DNA from: Scolanthus callimorphus
Taxonomy: Eukaryota; Cnidaria; Anthozoa; Actiniaria; Edwardsiidae
Reading direction: 5' to 3'
Assembly: GCA_033964015.1 (NCBI GenBank)
Contig: CM066917.1
Span: 29,587,951 to 29,651,950, forward strand
Length of the DNA stretch: 64,000 nucleotides
The translations under genes and the position numbers were made by a program. The stretch's first letter is position 1; each line of letters opens with the position of its first letter. Positions 47,601-58,515 of this stretch are shown here, in pieces. The notes below the pieces were generated by a model. The model saw only the letters and a program-made list of their open reading frames with translations. It was not told the origin of the DNA and did not search any database.

Positions 47601-50600
47601 TTCTGCATCCTACCTTAGAATTTAGAGTTTGAAGCAGCAGAAATTTAAGAGCCAACCAGGTCATGGCACGTAATTGCAGCAAAGTTGTAGCTAGAATGTT
47701 TTGTTTTGGGCAAGCCCTGGTCATCCTTTGTTTTTGCTGGGGGGAGGGGGTTGGATAGCTACGGCAATGTGCAGTAAAAGTTGCTATCAAGTAAATGCAA
47801 AAACATTCGGTGAGTCCCAGGTTCCAACCTGGTTTGATGAAAATGTAGCCTGCGAAAGCAGCTGTCATTCAGTGCTAACCCAAAAGACTTGAGCAAAGAG
47901 GCATATGCAGGAAGGCAGCAAAAATCCCATGATTTTAGTAGAAAAGTATGGAATTTTGCTTTCAGCTTGCATGTACCTTCTCTAACTGGGTTGCCTTCAG
48001 TGAACAATAAATCATGACTGCTTTAGGAGGCTTTTGACAATGTGACTAAACAAAGACACAAATTTTCAATCTAAATGAATACTTAAACTTTCATATTTCC
48101 TTCTGCTAAATTATTTTTTTGAAGGTCAGAGGAAAAAATAATTATGAAAATGCCTTTATCTAAACCATCCACAGGAGCATAAGTGTGTTTTGGACTCATG
48201 CCGTGTCCTGGAAGGAGAGGGATTTGAAGTTTCTTATTTAAAAGTGGACAAAAATGGACTGGTTGATGTAGAGGTAAGATTACCCACATTCTCTGATTGA
48301 TCTGACTGTTCTGACATATGACAAGGTGTGTGAAAAAAATGTTAAGGACTTAGTACAGCAGCAATGTATCACATGCAAACACATGCAGCTCTTTGAGTAC
48401 TGGTACTTGCAAGTTAGAATATTGTACCTGCTGTCTACTGTTTAAGACTCGTTCATTTATTTACTTATTAGCAATATTTAGCCAGGCGGGCCCAATTCAG
48501 CAATGCTGGTTTAAATGGGGGCCTTCTTTTTTTACAGCTCTTCTTTTTTTCCAGGAATTCCAGGAAACATTAAAGCCCACAACATCCTTGGCATCTATCA
48601 TGATGGTTAACAATGAAATTGGAGTGGTGCAGCCAGTCAAGAAGCTTGGTAAGGATTTTTGCCTGGTTTGTACATTCTCATGTACAGGGCGGATCTAGGG
48701 GAGGGGTTGTGGGGGCTGCAACCCCCCTATGAGAGTGAAAGATTTGATAAACTGTACAATGTATAAGTAGTTGTTAAAACGTTTTGAACTCAGTACCGAT
48801 TAGACATAGACATAGACATGTTTTATTGGCACTTTGTAAATGACTAAATTTACATCGGTGTAATTCCAATAAATTAATAAAATAATTAAAGCAAAAACAA
48901 ACATTTAGGATAAATATATCTTAGCTCTATCAGTAGATCATGCTATTATTGGCCATTAAGAGGCTGTCTCTGTAAGAACGGACCACTCGATTTCGGGTTC
49001 GGAACAAACCTGCCCTGATATTTATATCACAGAAAGTACTATCTATGCCTACTACCAAAATGCAGTTTTAAGGATCTCAGTAATTATTTTCGGGGAGTTT
49101 TTGAATTTTAACCAGACGGGGTGAGAAGCCCTCCAGAACGCCAAAATCTCCTAGTTACGGAGAGCAGTTTTCGCGCCTGAAATCTTTTACTTTCGCATCG
49201 AAAACGACAACTCAAATTATATTTTCTTGGTGATTTATTGTATAATCTTTCTTCTTAAGGTGAAATCTTGATTACATTTTAATGATTTTTGTAAGAAAAT
49301 CAAGCTCTATCGAAGGCGTCCCTTACGACATTTGAAAGGTAGGGTTGAAAACCCGTCCTGTTTTCGAAAGTGGCACTTCCAGCAGCTAAAAAGCACCCTA
49401 AAATTTGTAGATTAGGTAATTTCCTTCAGAATTATGCAAAAAATCTGCGGCACAGCGCGCCGTGGAGATTCGGAAGTGATTTGAGGTTGAGTCAATATGT
49501 TGTTGTTGTTGCGTGACAAGATTTCCAGATGCGTCACGCTAATAGTTGATCGTTGTTCTTTTTCTTCTCTACAAATAAGGAAAAACTGCCCAAATGAAGT
49601 TTTTGATTGATATCCGGCAAATATTTTCCTAATATTACATGTTTTTTGATCATTTCTAATATATATCTTTTAATTCTAGAAAGCTGATAATAACATACGG
49701 TTGTTTATCCAAAGGCAAAGCGAATTGTCTGGCCTTCCATTTCCCTTTTGATAAAGACTTGTTAGCCATCTAGAATCAACCGATATCAAGTATAGTATTC
49801 GATGCACTAACTGATGTGTATTGGTGTCAATTATGGTGCGTTAATTTGTATATCCACCGTCTGACACCGTCCACAGAAACGAACTTCTAAGTGAATGTTT
49901 ATCATAGACTACCCTGGGGACCAGAGGCCGACCTCGAGCCTCTGGTTTCCAGGGTAATCATAGACGGACCATGAACAGAAAATGCAGGTGAACTAAATCT
50001 ATGTTTTCGTTTCATATTCAATGCTCCGATCCATCAACAAAGTGTTAGTCGATCTTCTTCAGTTCTTTCTTTAAATTACTTTCTTTTCTTACTTATGATG
50101 TGCACTTTTCAGGGTCTGGTTTGAAGTGATACTAGTATTTTGTAGACATCATGCTCATTAAAGTGTAACTTAGTTATTCATGATGGATGTTTCAGAACAA
50201 CTGCCTCTAAATAATTATGGGAGGGAAACAGTCTAGATATAGCTTAGCTTCCAAGTATGTAAATGTTTTGTGTTTCTGGTTGACTAGAACTGCCATGACA
50301 TTTACAAATGTGGCAAAGAGTTCTGGAAGAGACGGAAAGCCGAAGAAGGCTTAGTCGCTTTTTTGTAATCTCGTACGTTTTCCGGTTAGTGGGGTAATTT
50401 TTTCAGAGACACTGTGGTTCAAATTAAATAATAATATGTACAAGCTATCGTGTCGTGGCATACAGCGCCGAGCCCTATAGCGAGTACGCCTAATTCGGCG
50501 CGCTTCGCGCGCATAGGAATGTACAGTACAGTTTTTGAGAACGTGCGCAATGGAATGTCTACGAATGTCATTACAAGGAAATGTATCTTAGCCAGGAGAA

Positions 50601-52430
50601 AAAGCTAACTCTCCCCAAAAAGACGCTCTGCAGTAAAGCATCGGAACTGTCTCAGTTCGAAAAAAGAAGGCCTTATTATTAGGCAAGCGTGAGTTCGAAG
50701 TTACGAGGATAGAGCTTCGTCATTTGGACCCTGCTTCACGCACGTCATTTGCGATCTTTGTTTACTACACACAGCAATGGAATTACTTCATCTACCTTTT
50801 CTTTGACGTTTGGTGAAATGCGTTCATGCATAAAAATTAGAGCGCGCTTCGTGCGCAACAAAAGAGAAATTTTTGTAAATTGTTTTCCATTAGTTCAAAC
50901 AGGGTTAATGGTTGGTTACAGGGTGGGGGTAAGCTTTTTAGAACATCGATGTTATGGGGGGGGGGGTATTTTTGCGTCGCCTTTTTAATGAGGGGGTGCG
51001 AATTTTAACATTCAATAGATTTAGAAAACCATCCCCCCCCCCCCCCGGGACGTAATAACGATCGGTCCCTTAAGTTAATCGATCTGCATTTTCTGTAATT
51101 TGTCTGTCTATGATATTAAGCAGCTAGTTCTCCTAGGGGTTTTTCTTTATCTATTAAAGCACTCGGAATACGTATTGTTGTTCTTTCTGCGGACAGTAGA
51201 CTTACAAATCGCGCCATAATTGATACAAATACACAGAAGTTTATAGCATCCAATACTTGATATCGGTTGAGTGATTGCTTTCACTGATATTTTCTAAGAA
51301 ACCTTTTTCCTAAAAGAGAAATGGAATTTGGGAAGGCCAGACAATTCGCCTTGACTTTGGATAAACAAGCGTATGTTATTGTCAGCTCCTATAACTAGGT
51401 ATAAGATATTCGGAATGATCAAAAACATGCAATATTAGAAAATATTTGAAGGATATCAATCAAAAACTTCATTTGGGCAGTTTTTCCTTATTTGTAGAGA
51501 TAAAAAGAAAAACGATGAACTTATAAGCGTGACGCATATGGAAATCTTGTCACGCAACAACAACAAGATATTGACTCAACTTCAAATCACTTCCAAATCT
51601 CCACGCCGCGCTGTGCCGCAGATTTTTTTGCATAATTCTGAAGGAATTACCTAATCTACAAATTTTAGGTTGCTTTTTAGCTGCTGGAAGTGCCACTTTC
51701 GAAAACAGGACGGGTTTTCAACCCCTACCTTTTCAAATGTCGTAAGGACGCCTTCGATAGAGCTTGATTTTCTTACAAAAATCATTAAAATGTAATCAAG
51801 ATTTCACCTTCAGAAGAAAGATTGTACAATAAATCACCAAGAAAATATAATTTGAGTTGTCGTTTTTGATGCGAAAGTAAAAAATTTCAGGCGCAAAACT
51901 GCTCTCCGTGACTAGGAGATTTTGGCGTTCTGGTGGGCTTCTCACCCCGTCTGGTCAAAATTCATAAAACTTCCCGAAAATAATTACTGAGGTCCTTAAA
52001 ACTGCATTTGGTAGTAGGCATAGATAGTACTTTCTGTGATATAATATCAGGACAGGTTTGTTCCGAACCCGAAATCGAGTGGTCCGTTCTTACAGAGACA
52101 GCCTCTTAAAGGAAAGAAAATTCTGTCTTGCAGTAAATGCATTAAAAATATACTTTGAAATAATTTTGCTTAAGTTTTCAGGTGGATTTATCAGTAAGAG
52201 GAAGAGCTCATTGTCTCATTGTCTTAATTTTCCTTGACTGCTCTATCTGTTTGAAAAGTTTATTCCGTTCAATTTTAAAATAACTACAATTTAATAGGAA
52301 GTGTTTTTCATCTTCTATTTCTCCATTGCAACATAAACGGCAAAGTCTTTCCTCTACTTTTTGATATGGCTTCTTGTGTCGCCCGACTTCGATTTCTAGT
52401 TTGATTATAACCAGTCCAACTTTGTGCTGC

Positions 52431-52470
<40 letters not shown>

Positions 52471-55400
52471 TAAAAACCTGGATCCGTCACTGGTGTCCCC
52501 TGGCCCATCAAGTCCTCATGGGAAGGTTCTGGTGTCATTGATGCATGCACAAGATTTGATACAGAGACACTGAGATAAAAAAAGGTCCTGTGCATATTCA
52601 TCCAGTCAGCAAAAGTTCTCAAATAACGGTAGCTGTCACCCCAGAGCCTCCCCAGCTAGGTGACAAGCCATGACAATGTGGTTCATGTTACTTGATTCAT
52701 AGTATGAAGAAGCAAAAGTTAAGAAAAGATGTGTTAGGTTGCAGTCCCATTTGATATTTTAGTTGTCTAGTGGTTTTCCTTGCCTGATTTCTAGAGACAG
52801 CAATGATGTCATTTGGATAGATGAAGTACACACATTGACTATTTTACATTTTCATTAGGTGAAATCTGCCGGAAGAATAAAGTTTTTTTTTCACACTGAT
52901 GCAGCCCAGGTTGGTTAATTCCCTTATTGTATGTATATTACTAGCAATTGTGATGGATTTAAGATGGTTCTTTTCTTTTCAGGCTGTTGGTAAAATCCCA
53001 GTTGATGTAAATGATATGAACATAGATCTCATGTCGATTAGTGGTCACAAGATCTATGGACCTAAAGGTACATCATGCATTGAACTGTGAAGAAAGCAAG
53101 TAATTAACTATTTACTGTTTTGAGAAAACTCTGTAAATGGCAGCACATTTCCCGACAGAATCTTTTAATCCACAATGTCTTATTTTACTGATTTGGTATA
53201 TATTAAAAGAACTCAGAGTCAGTGCCTAGCAGTGGATATATACCTCAATGCTTGGCATCTCAGTATATATCCACCACTATTCACCTCCTCTTCGGAGGAT
53301 AGTGTTTTTAAATATAGTATGCAAGTTATTGAACTGTAGAAATCGGGTACATGTATAGATTCGTATTTCCATTTATTTCTCATGTTCCTTGCTGTATTCA
53401 GGTATTGGGGCCCTATATGTCAGGCGTCGTCCAAGAGTGCGTGTAGAACCCATTCAGAGTGGCGGAGGTCAGGAAAGGTATAACACTTTGTCCAGGGAGG
53501 GGAACCCTTTGGCAATCTCTACTGTGATGTGAGAACTTTGGCCATTTCCCATCCTGTCACAAAGCATCATGCAGGGCCCGTGGTTTGATGCGGGATGTTT
53601 TCTGAAATTATGCGCTAAAAATTCGAAATTGTGCGCTAAAAATACGAAATTATGCGGGATTGCGCAATATTTTTTTCCAAGTGCCGTAACATATTTTGCT
53701 CTTTTCGCCTGTTTTGTTACATGGATATAGCTGCTATTTAACTTTAACAACTTTTGTTTGTCTAGAAAATGCTCTGTCATGAGTTCCAATTGCTTCGCTT
53801 TACTAATGTCATGACGCTACCTACGTTTTCTTCTAGGGAGACGTGCGTTTTTATCGCGGTTAGCATCCTGTTTTGCCGTGATTTTTCTTTGTAAAATATC
53901 CAAAACGCAAACATGTGTTTGAATCTATCTTGCTCATCTGGAAATATTAGTTATTTGGCCAATTAGGCACGTTTTATTGCTTTTCGATATCAGTTCCCAC
54001 AATAGAAAATCCCAGCGCGACGCTATTACCATAGAACGCCTTGTTATTCTCATTTCTATCGAGTTGTTTTGACGTTGGACAGAGGATTTCAGAAGAAATG
54101 TAGAAATGTATCACTTTTGTGAGAAAAATAGGTAAGAAAGTTTAAAATTCACAAAGTGAAGGGGTGGCTGTAAGAACGACCTAAGTGACGATTTGGACTG
54201 TTTTTCGATTTTTGACAAACAAACTGCGGAAGCATTGTTAAAATAGCCTAAAACTAGGCTCTCTGCATTTTCCCACAAAAATCGCTGCGAGATCGCTGTA
54301 AAACGGTGTCTTCCCTTTTTCAAGCGCAAGGCATTATGGGTAAAACTAGACGAGTCATCACACGGCCTGCCAAATTCTTTGTGACTCGATTTTGCTCGTA
54401 AAATGTGCTCCTCGCTTGTGACTTCTTCCACAAGTTTGTCTCTACCGACTTTGTTTGCTTTATGATGCAAGCAAAGTGGCTCCTGTAGTAGAAAATGACT
54501 TGAAAAAAGCACTTATAAAGCGAATTCATGGCTCGCCCTCTGTTCGACAAGCGAAACCAAGAATCCAACGGCCTTCACTGAAAAGGGTGAGCCCTTAGTC
54601 TTTACAAACAGCGGGGGTTTTTTTTTGGGGGGGGGGGGGAGCAGAAAGTCTTTTACTTTTTCAAGTAGAAGAACCTTGCAAAATAAGCGAAATTACAGAG
54701 ATAAATTCGGGCTACAAAGGGTTAACAATGCGCCAGGTAGGATGAAAAGCTCTTTTGAATTCAAAACAATAGACAAATCTTTGCGGCTTTATAGGCAAAA
54801 TCCTTGGCTTAGTGCCACTTCTAGGGTTAGGTTTAGCCTTCGGATTAGATTTAAGTTCGGGTTAGATTGAGTTTAGGGTTAAGGGTTTAAGGCTAAGGTC
54901 GTTTTACATCCCCCTCACCGCGATTTTTAGGAACTTAGACTATTTGAACATGATTTGCGCAGAATTTTTAACACCCGATAAACAATCTGAATAGTCTCTT
55001 AGGTCGTTGTTGATAAAGCCACTGGTTAGAGGCCGTTTTACAGCGTTCTCGCAGCGATTTTTGTGGGAAAATGCAGAGAGGCTAGTTTTAGGCTATTTTA
55101 ACAATGTTTCCGCAGTTTGTTTGTCAAAAATAGAAAAATAGAAAAACAGTCCAAATCGTCACTTAGGTCGTTCTTACAGCCACCTCTTCAAGTAATGATG
55201 CCTTTTTGATGTTTTTCACAAAATTTTGGGAAATTATGCGTGATTTGACAGATTATGCGCATTATGCGGAGAAAGCCAAATTATGCGTTTCCGCACCAGC
55301 GCATCAAACCACGGGCCCTGATCATGGGCTTGAATGACTGTTGGAAACTAAACTGCAAAGTATACACTTAATCATTCAGAAACTAAACCCATTCAACAGC

Positions 55401-58400
55401 AAACCAATAAGGGAGGAAGCTAGTTAAGTATGACTTGTATTTAGTTGTGAGCCAATAAAACAAATGTCATTATATGTTTTGATTGTTTTACGCCGCTTTC
55501 TGATTTGCTGACTAAATAAAGAGAAAGGCCTTTACCAATAGGAACTCATAGAAAATGCATGTGTGCTTTAAAGTACTTTCGACAGTCATCTGAAATCTAA
55601 TACTTTCTGGTCTTGCTAATTTAAACAGCTTGACAATGTCACTTGTTCTTTTTCAGGGGCATGCGTAGTGGTACCCTCCCACATGTGTTATGTGTTGGGC
55701 TTGGTGCTGCCTGTGAAGTAGCTAGAAAAGAGATGGAGGTATGCCTTCACTTCCTAACAGAACCTGAGTTTCTTTCCTGTGTCTATCAAGAAACATTTAT
55801 TTTTGTCTTTGCTGTTCTGCCAATCAAACTATCTGAGCCAATAGGTCAACTGGCTTCCCTCTGAACTAAAACCATACAATGTCGCGACAGAAAGCCAGGC
55901 GACTGCACTAGGCGAAACAGGGCAATAATCTGATTTGCTCATACGATTTGAACAGCAAAGCCAAAAACAAATTAATGTTTTGAAAATACAAGTCCAATGC
56001 AATGATTTTAAGCTATAAGTGCTCTATTTCTTTCTTGCTGTAGTACGATCAAAAACGTATTGAGATGTTATCTGAACGGCTTGTGAATGGCATCATGTCA
56101 TCTGTAAGTCACGTGATCAGGAATGGCGATCCCGTCGAGACATATCCGGGATGCGTGAACCTGTCATTTGCATATGTGGAGGGGGAGAGCTTACTAATGG
56201 CGCTCAAGGATATCGCACTCTCATCAGGAAGGTAGAGTACCTTCTCATAAGAACTTGCTCTCTCATGGGCTGTAGACTCAGCTGCTACATTGCTTGCATT
56301 TCTCTTTTATCAGTAACTTTTCTTGTCACTTGTATTGCAACATTTAAATCATAACTTCCAATCTGGAGTGTACCTTAGGAACTTGGATGGGGTGTGGGAA
56401 ACTAAGGAAAAACTGATGTTGAAAAAAAATCTTATATATATCAATATAAGTCACGGGCGTTGGGGCCTTATGTGCCTCAGGTAATGTTTTAGGCATCCTC
56501 GAGCGGTTAAGGATTTGGACCAGTTACAAAAGATATCTACTGTAATAACATCTTCGTCTAATTTTACTTTGGCGGAAAGTGCCACCAGTGCTGTAAATTA
56601 CCCTTGATGGCAGAAGTGCCCATCCATACATGTATGTCGTTGGATGCTACTCAGAGTAGCTCATCACATAAAGGTCTGCTCATTTGGCAGAATTGTGCAT
56701 AGAAATCATAGCAAGCCAAAGCATAATGCCACAGGGCTTTGTATAACCTTGTTTTATCTTCTTCAGCGCTTGCACCTCGGCCTCGCTGGAGCCGTCATAC
56801 GTCCTAAGGGCAATTGGTGCCGAGGAGGACCTTGCCCATTCATCAATACGGTGAGTGAATATAGTCAGACGGCTAATCCAAATAATTGTAGGTTCTTTGA
56901 TAAAAGCATGAAACTTTTATGATGAATGGCCTATGTTCTTTTTACAGCAATAATTTAAGTACATCAGTTGGGTCATCTTGATTTCATCTTGAATACATTT
57001 GGTCTTTTACATGAACATCAAAAGTTCAGGTCAACACGGTCAACACGGTCAACAAGGAAATCAGTCTTTGTGGTAGCTTTTGTGCTGATATGATGCAATC
57101 ACTTGGAACCACTATTTTGAATAACGAGGGCAGATTCCTTCGTTGACCGGTCCTAAAACCGGTCCTAAAACCGGTTACTCTAGCATACCTGAGAAACTGA
57201 TCTATTTCTTATCAAATGTCATTAGAAAGAAAGCATGCTCATCGTTATATCGCGTGATCTGAAATGGGAAAACGTTACACCAATGCTGAAAAGGTCTATT
57301 GCTATCATTGTCTGTATTGGCTGTTTATATCAGGAGCGCGCACTTACGTAGGGCTGGTTTACACACGACACAAGCGCTTGTGCTTGCGTCTAATGTAAAT
57401 ATGAAGCGAACGCAAGCGCCAACAAGGTTATTAATGTTGATTTTTTTCTTGCTCCTGCGTCGCTTTGATCTACACTTGTGCTTGCGTCTTGCGCTTGTGT
57501 CCTGCGCTTGCGTCTTGCGCTTGCGTCTTGCGCTTGCGTCTTGCGCCTGCGTCTTGCGCTTGCGTCTTGCGCTTGCGTCATGTGCTTGCGTCATGCGCTT
57601 GCATCATGTGCTTGCGCCTGCGTCTTGCGCCTGCGTCTTGCACTTGCGTTTTGCACTTGCGTCTTGCACTTGCGTCTTGCGCTTGCGTCTTGTGCTGCGT
57701 CTTGAGCTGCGTCTTGCGCTTGTGTCTTGCGCTTGCGTCCTGAGCTTGCGTCATGCGCTTGCGTCGTGCGCTTGCGTCATGTGCTTGTGTCTGGCTTATC
57801 TCCGGTGTAATAACCTGTGAGTGCGCACGAACTGCGTCACAAAGCTTCCTTTGTTTGGTAGAACGAACCAGGATGAAATAAGAACTGAACACAAAGGTGT
57901 CCTCTGGGAATGGTTATTACACCGGAGTTAACCCTTGTGTCTTGACCTTGCGTTCGTTGCGTCTTGACCTTGCGTTCGTTGCGTCCTTACTGCTATTTAG
58001 TCGCGCGAGTTTGTGCATCCTGACTGCTGCTTAATGACGCATTATGTCCACCAGATTTGGTATTGGTCGGTTTACTACTGTAGAGGAGATCGATTACACC
58101 GTGGAAAAGATTGTATATCATGTCAAACGACTACGAGACATGAGGTAGGAACAGCAAAAGATCAGACAGCAACAAAAACACATTAAGATCCTGATTTGCC
58201 ATTTGCCAAAAGCGTAGACGGCCAACGCTGAGGGAAACCTCAGCTCTCCGACCTTAACCGTGTTACGCCCAAGACCGAAGAAAACGCTAGAAATTCAAAA
58301 GACAGTCTTATTCACGAGATGAGGTTTCCCTGAGCGGTGACCATGTTCCTCGTTTCCATGCAACTCGCGCTATTTTTGAAAAAGTCTGTACTGCGCCCCA

Positions 58401-58515
58401 AAAAATTGAAATGATGACGACCTAAGTGGTAGTGTTGTCGTTGTTTTTCAGTCCATTATGGGAAATGGTTCAGGAAGGTGTTGATATCAAGGCCATCCAG
58501 TGGTCCCAGCACTGA
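41631..58515 (+). CDS. NFS1: Mitochondrial cysteine desulfurase NFS1 (15 exons, four homopolymer indels)
   Basis: Exons: 41631-41742, 43075-43150, 43488-43603, 46939-47022, 47489-47541, 48175-48273, 48555-48648, 52859-52909, 52983-53067, 53402-53477, 55657-55738, 56044-56231, 56767-56850, 58055-58144 and 58452-58515. NFS1 is the PLP enzyme that takes sulfur from cysteine for Fe-S clusters on ISCU in the mitochondrial matrix. Exon 1 is an Arg/Ser-rich, acid-free targeting peptide. Then come [43 protein letters not shown] (PLP lysine), [18 protein letters not shown] (catalytic Cys) and the C-terminal IQWSQH. Intended length is 451 residues, close to human. Frame breaks: G7 for G8 at 43097-43103, one G missing at the exon 2/3 junction (43150), G4 for G5 at 47488-47491, and T9 for T8 at 52883-52891. 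All other exon phases fit exactly. Divergently placed from MCT-A. Confidence 0.93.
42221..42264. repeat. 44-bp mini-palindrome
   Basis: TAGAGGCCACTTC and GAAGTGGCCTCTA are perfect inverted repeats around an 18-bp loop, preceded by CCCTGCTAG. A related CCCTGCTAGCAGAGGCCTCT occurs inside R1 and R2 of the composite element. NFS1 intron 1. Confidence 0.7.
42403..42436. repeat. 34-bp perfect hairpin
   Basis: ATCACCAGTTTCAAAA is followed after 2 bp by TTTTGAAACTGGTGAT. NFS1 intron 1. No known function. Confidence 0.7.
42555..42972. mobile_element. Poly-G-ended inverted-repeat element with 8-bp target duplication
   Basis: The left end reads CCC, a G-run, ACTCCC(A)ATATTTT and GGGGGTGCTCGTC. The right end is the reverse complement (GACGAGCACCCCCGTC, ATATGGGGAGTC, C-run, GGG). 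The direct repeat AAAAATAC flanks it at 42547-42554 and 42973-42980. Inside are repeated AATTTACCCCTAAAAGA and CCTAAGGGATAG blocks. An 8-bp duplication fits the hAT superfamily. NFS1 intron 1. Confidence 0.85.
43840..43960. repeat. Element fragment with ~20-bp C-run
   Basis: CCAGTGCCGTAGCTAGTGAAGG precedes a long C-run at about 43871-43890 and then CTTGCCTCCCCCAGAC. It resembles an end of the CAGTG(G/C)CGTAGC-type dispersed repeats. NFS1 intron 3. Confidence 0.4.
45797..46110. repeat. Coral-type MITE with internal palindrome
   Basis: ACGAGTGTTTTACTGGGAAA marks one end. TTACATGGTGGCTTGAAGAT with GAGTTTTATTTTC is mirrored by GAAAATAAAACTCATCTTCA and CCACCATGTAATATCC at the other. NFS1 intron 3. 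No protein is encoded. Confidence 0.7.
48660..48955 (-). mobile_element. 3' tail of a LINE relic (left of an insertion)
   Basis: AT-rich sequence with AATAAATTAATAAAATAATT and GACATAGACATAGACATG looks like a reverse-oriented LINE 3' end. The coding end of a LINE (52110-52440) resumes after the 3.1-kb TTAA element, so I infer that one LINE copy was split. A CAGGGCGGATCTAGGGGAGG fragment precedes it at 48687-48706. Confidence 0.45.
48960..52105. mobile_element. 3.1-kb TTAA-flanked element with ~0.9-kb inverted arms
   Basis: The ends are GAGGCTGTCTCTGTAAGAAC and its complement, with TTAA at 48956-48959 and 52106-52109. The arms are diverged reverse complements of about 900 bp (48960-~49880 and ~51185-52105). 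They share GCGCTGTGCCGCAGATTTTT, TTGCGTGACAAGATTTCC and a GGCCTTCC-type block. The ~1.1-kb centre has no arm match and contains poly-G/poly-C runs (about 50951-51050) but no transposase frame. TTAA and the inverted-repeat design match the element at 6647-8292, with different ends. piggyBac or Kolobok mobilisation is inference. NFS1 intron 7. Confidence 0.82.
49910..49956. mobile_element. 47-bp palindromic micro-element with 9-bp target duplication
   Basis: The ends TACCCTGG and CCAGGGTA enclose ACCAGAGG and CCTCTGGT. ATCATAGAC occurs directly on both sides (49901-49909 and 49957-49965). It sits in the left arm of the larger TTAA element, whose right arm lacks it, so the insertion is recent relative to its host. 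A 9-bp duplication would suit a Mutator-like source. Confidence 0.85.
52110..52440 (-). mobile_element. LINE C-terminal coding relic
   Basis: The minus frame reads [12 protein letters not shown], then [20 protein letters not shown] and CSYF. This is the C-x2-C...H-x4-C terminal domain of LINE ORF2 proteins, as at 10781-11110. It is truncated by a 29-bp C-run at about 52437-52465, followed by CCTGGATCCGTCACTGG, the reversed end of another dispersed repeat. NFS1 intron 7. Confidence 0.7.
53572..55320. mobile_element. hAT-like non-autonomous element, 1.75 kb
   Basis: The ends are a perfect 21-bp inverted repeat starting CAGGGCCCGTGGTTTGATGC, with ATCATG directly repeated outside (53566-53571 and 55321-55326). 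The CAGGG...CCCTG form is typical of hAT, although the visible duplication is 6 bp rather than 8. AAATTATGCG motifs are repeated near both ends. A second foldback element occupies most of the interior, and no transposase is seen. NFS1 intron 10. Confidence 0.82.
54157..55190. mobile_element. Foldback element nested in the hAT-like copy
   Basis: Arms of about 150-190 bp start GGTGGCTGTAAGAACGACC and share TTTGACAAACAAACTGCGG, AATAGCCTAAAACTAG and TGCATTTTCCCACAAAAATC. The centre contains TTAGGGTT-like degenerate repeats (about 54820-54895) and a G-run at 54625-54640. The end GGCTGTAAGAACGACC resembles the GGCTGTCTCTGTAAGAACGG end of the 3.1-kb TTAA element, so the two may be related. No clear target duplication was found. 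Confidence 0.72.
57470..57795. repeat. 12-13-bp minisatellite (GCGCTTGCGTCTT)
   Basis: About 25 imperfect units of CTTGCGTCTTGCG type. Because the period is often 12 bp, all frames stay open and give Ala/Ser/Cys-Ala-Cys-Val strings; this is repeat translation, not a gene. NFS1 intron 13. Confidence 0.92.
57800..57927. repeat. Inverted repeat beside the minisatellite
   Basis: CTCCGGTGTAATAACC and GGTTATTACACCGGAG are perfect inverses 96 bp apart. Together with TTGACCTTGCGTTCGTTGCG repeats to the right, the whole 57350-57990 block may be one element whose interior expanded into the minisatellite. Confidence 0.7.

Noticed and set aside
54820..54895. Interstitial telomere repeat
   Set aside because: TTAGGGTT-like words are scattered and degenerate, inside a foldback element; there is no clean TTAGGG array.
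57299..57820. A 173-codon open frame rich in Ala, Ser, Cys and Leu
   Set aside because: It is the translation of a 12-13-bp minisatellite; all frames and both strands are open for the same reason.
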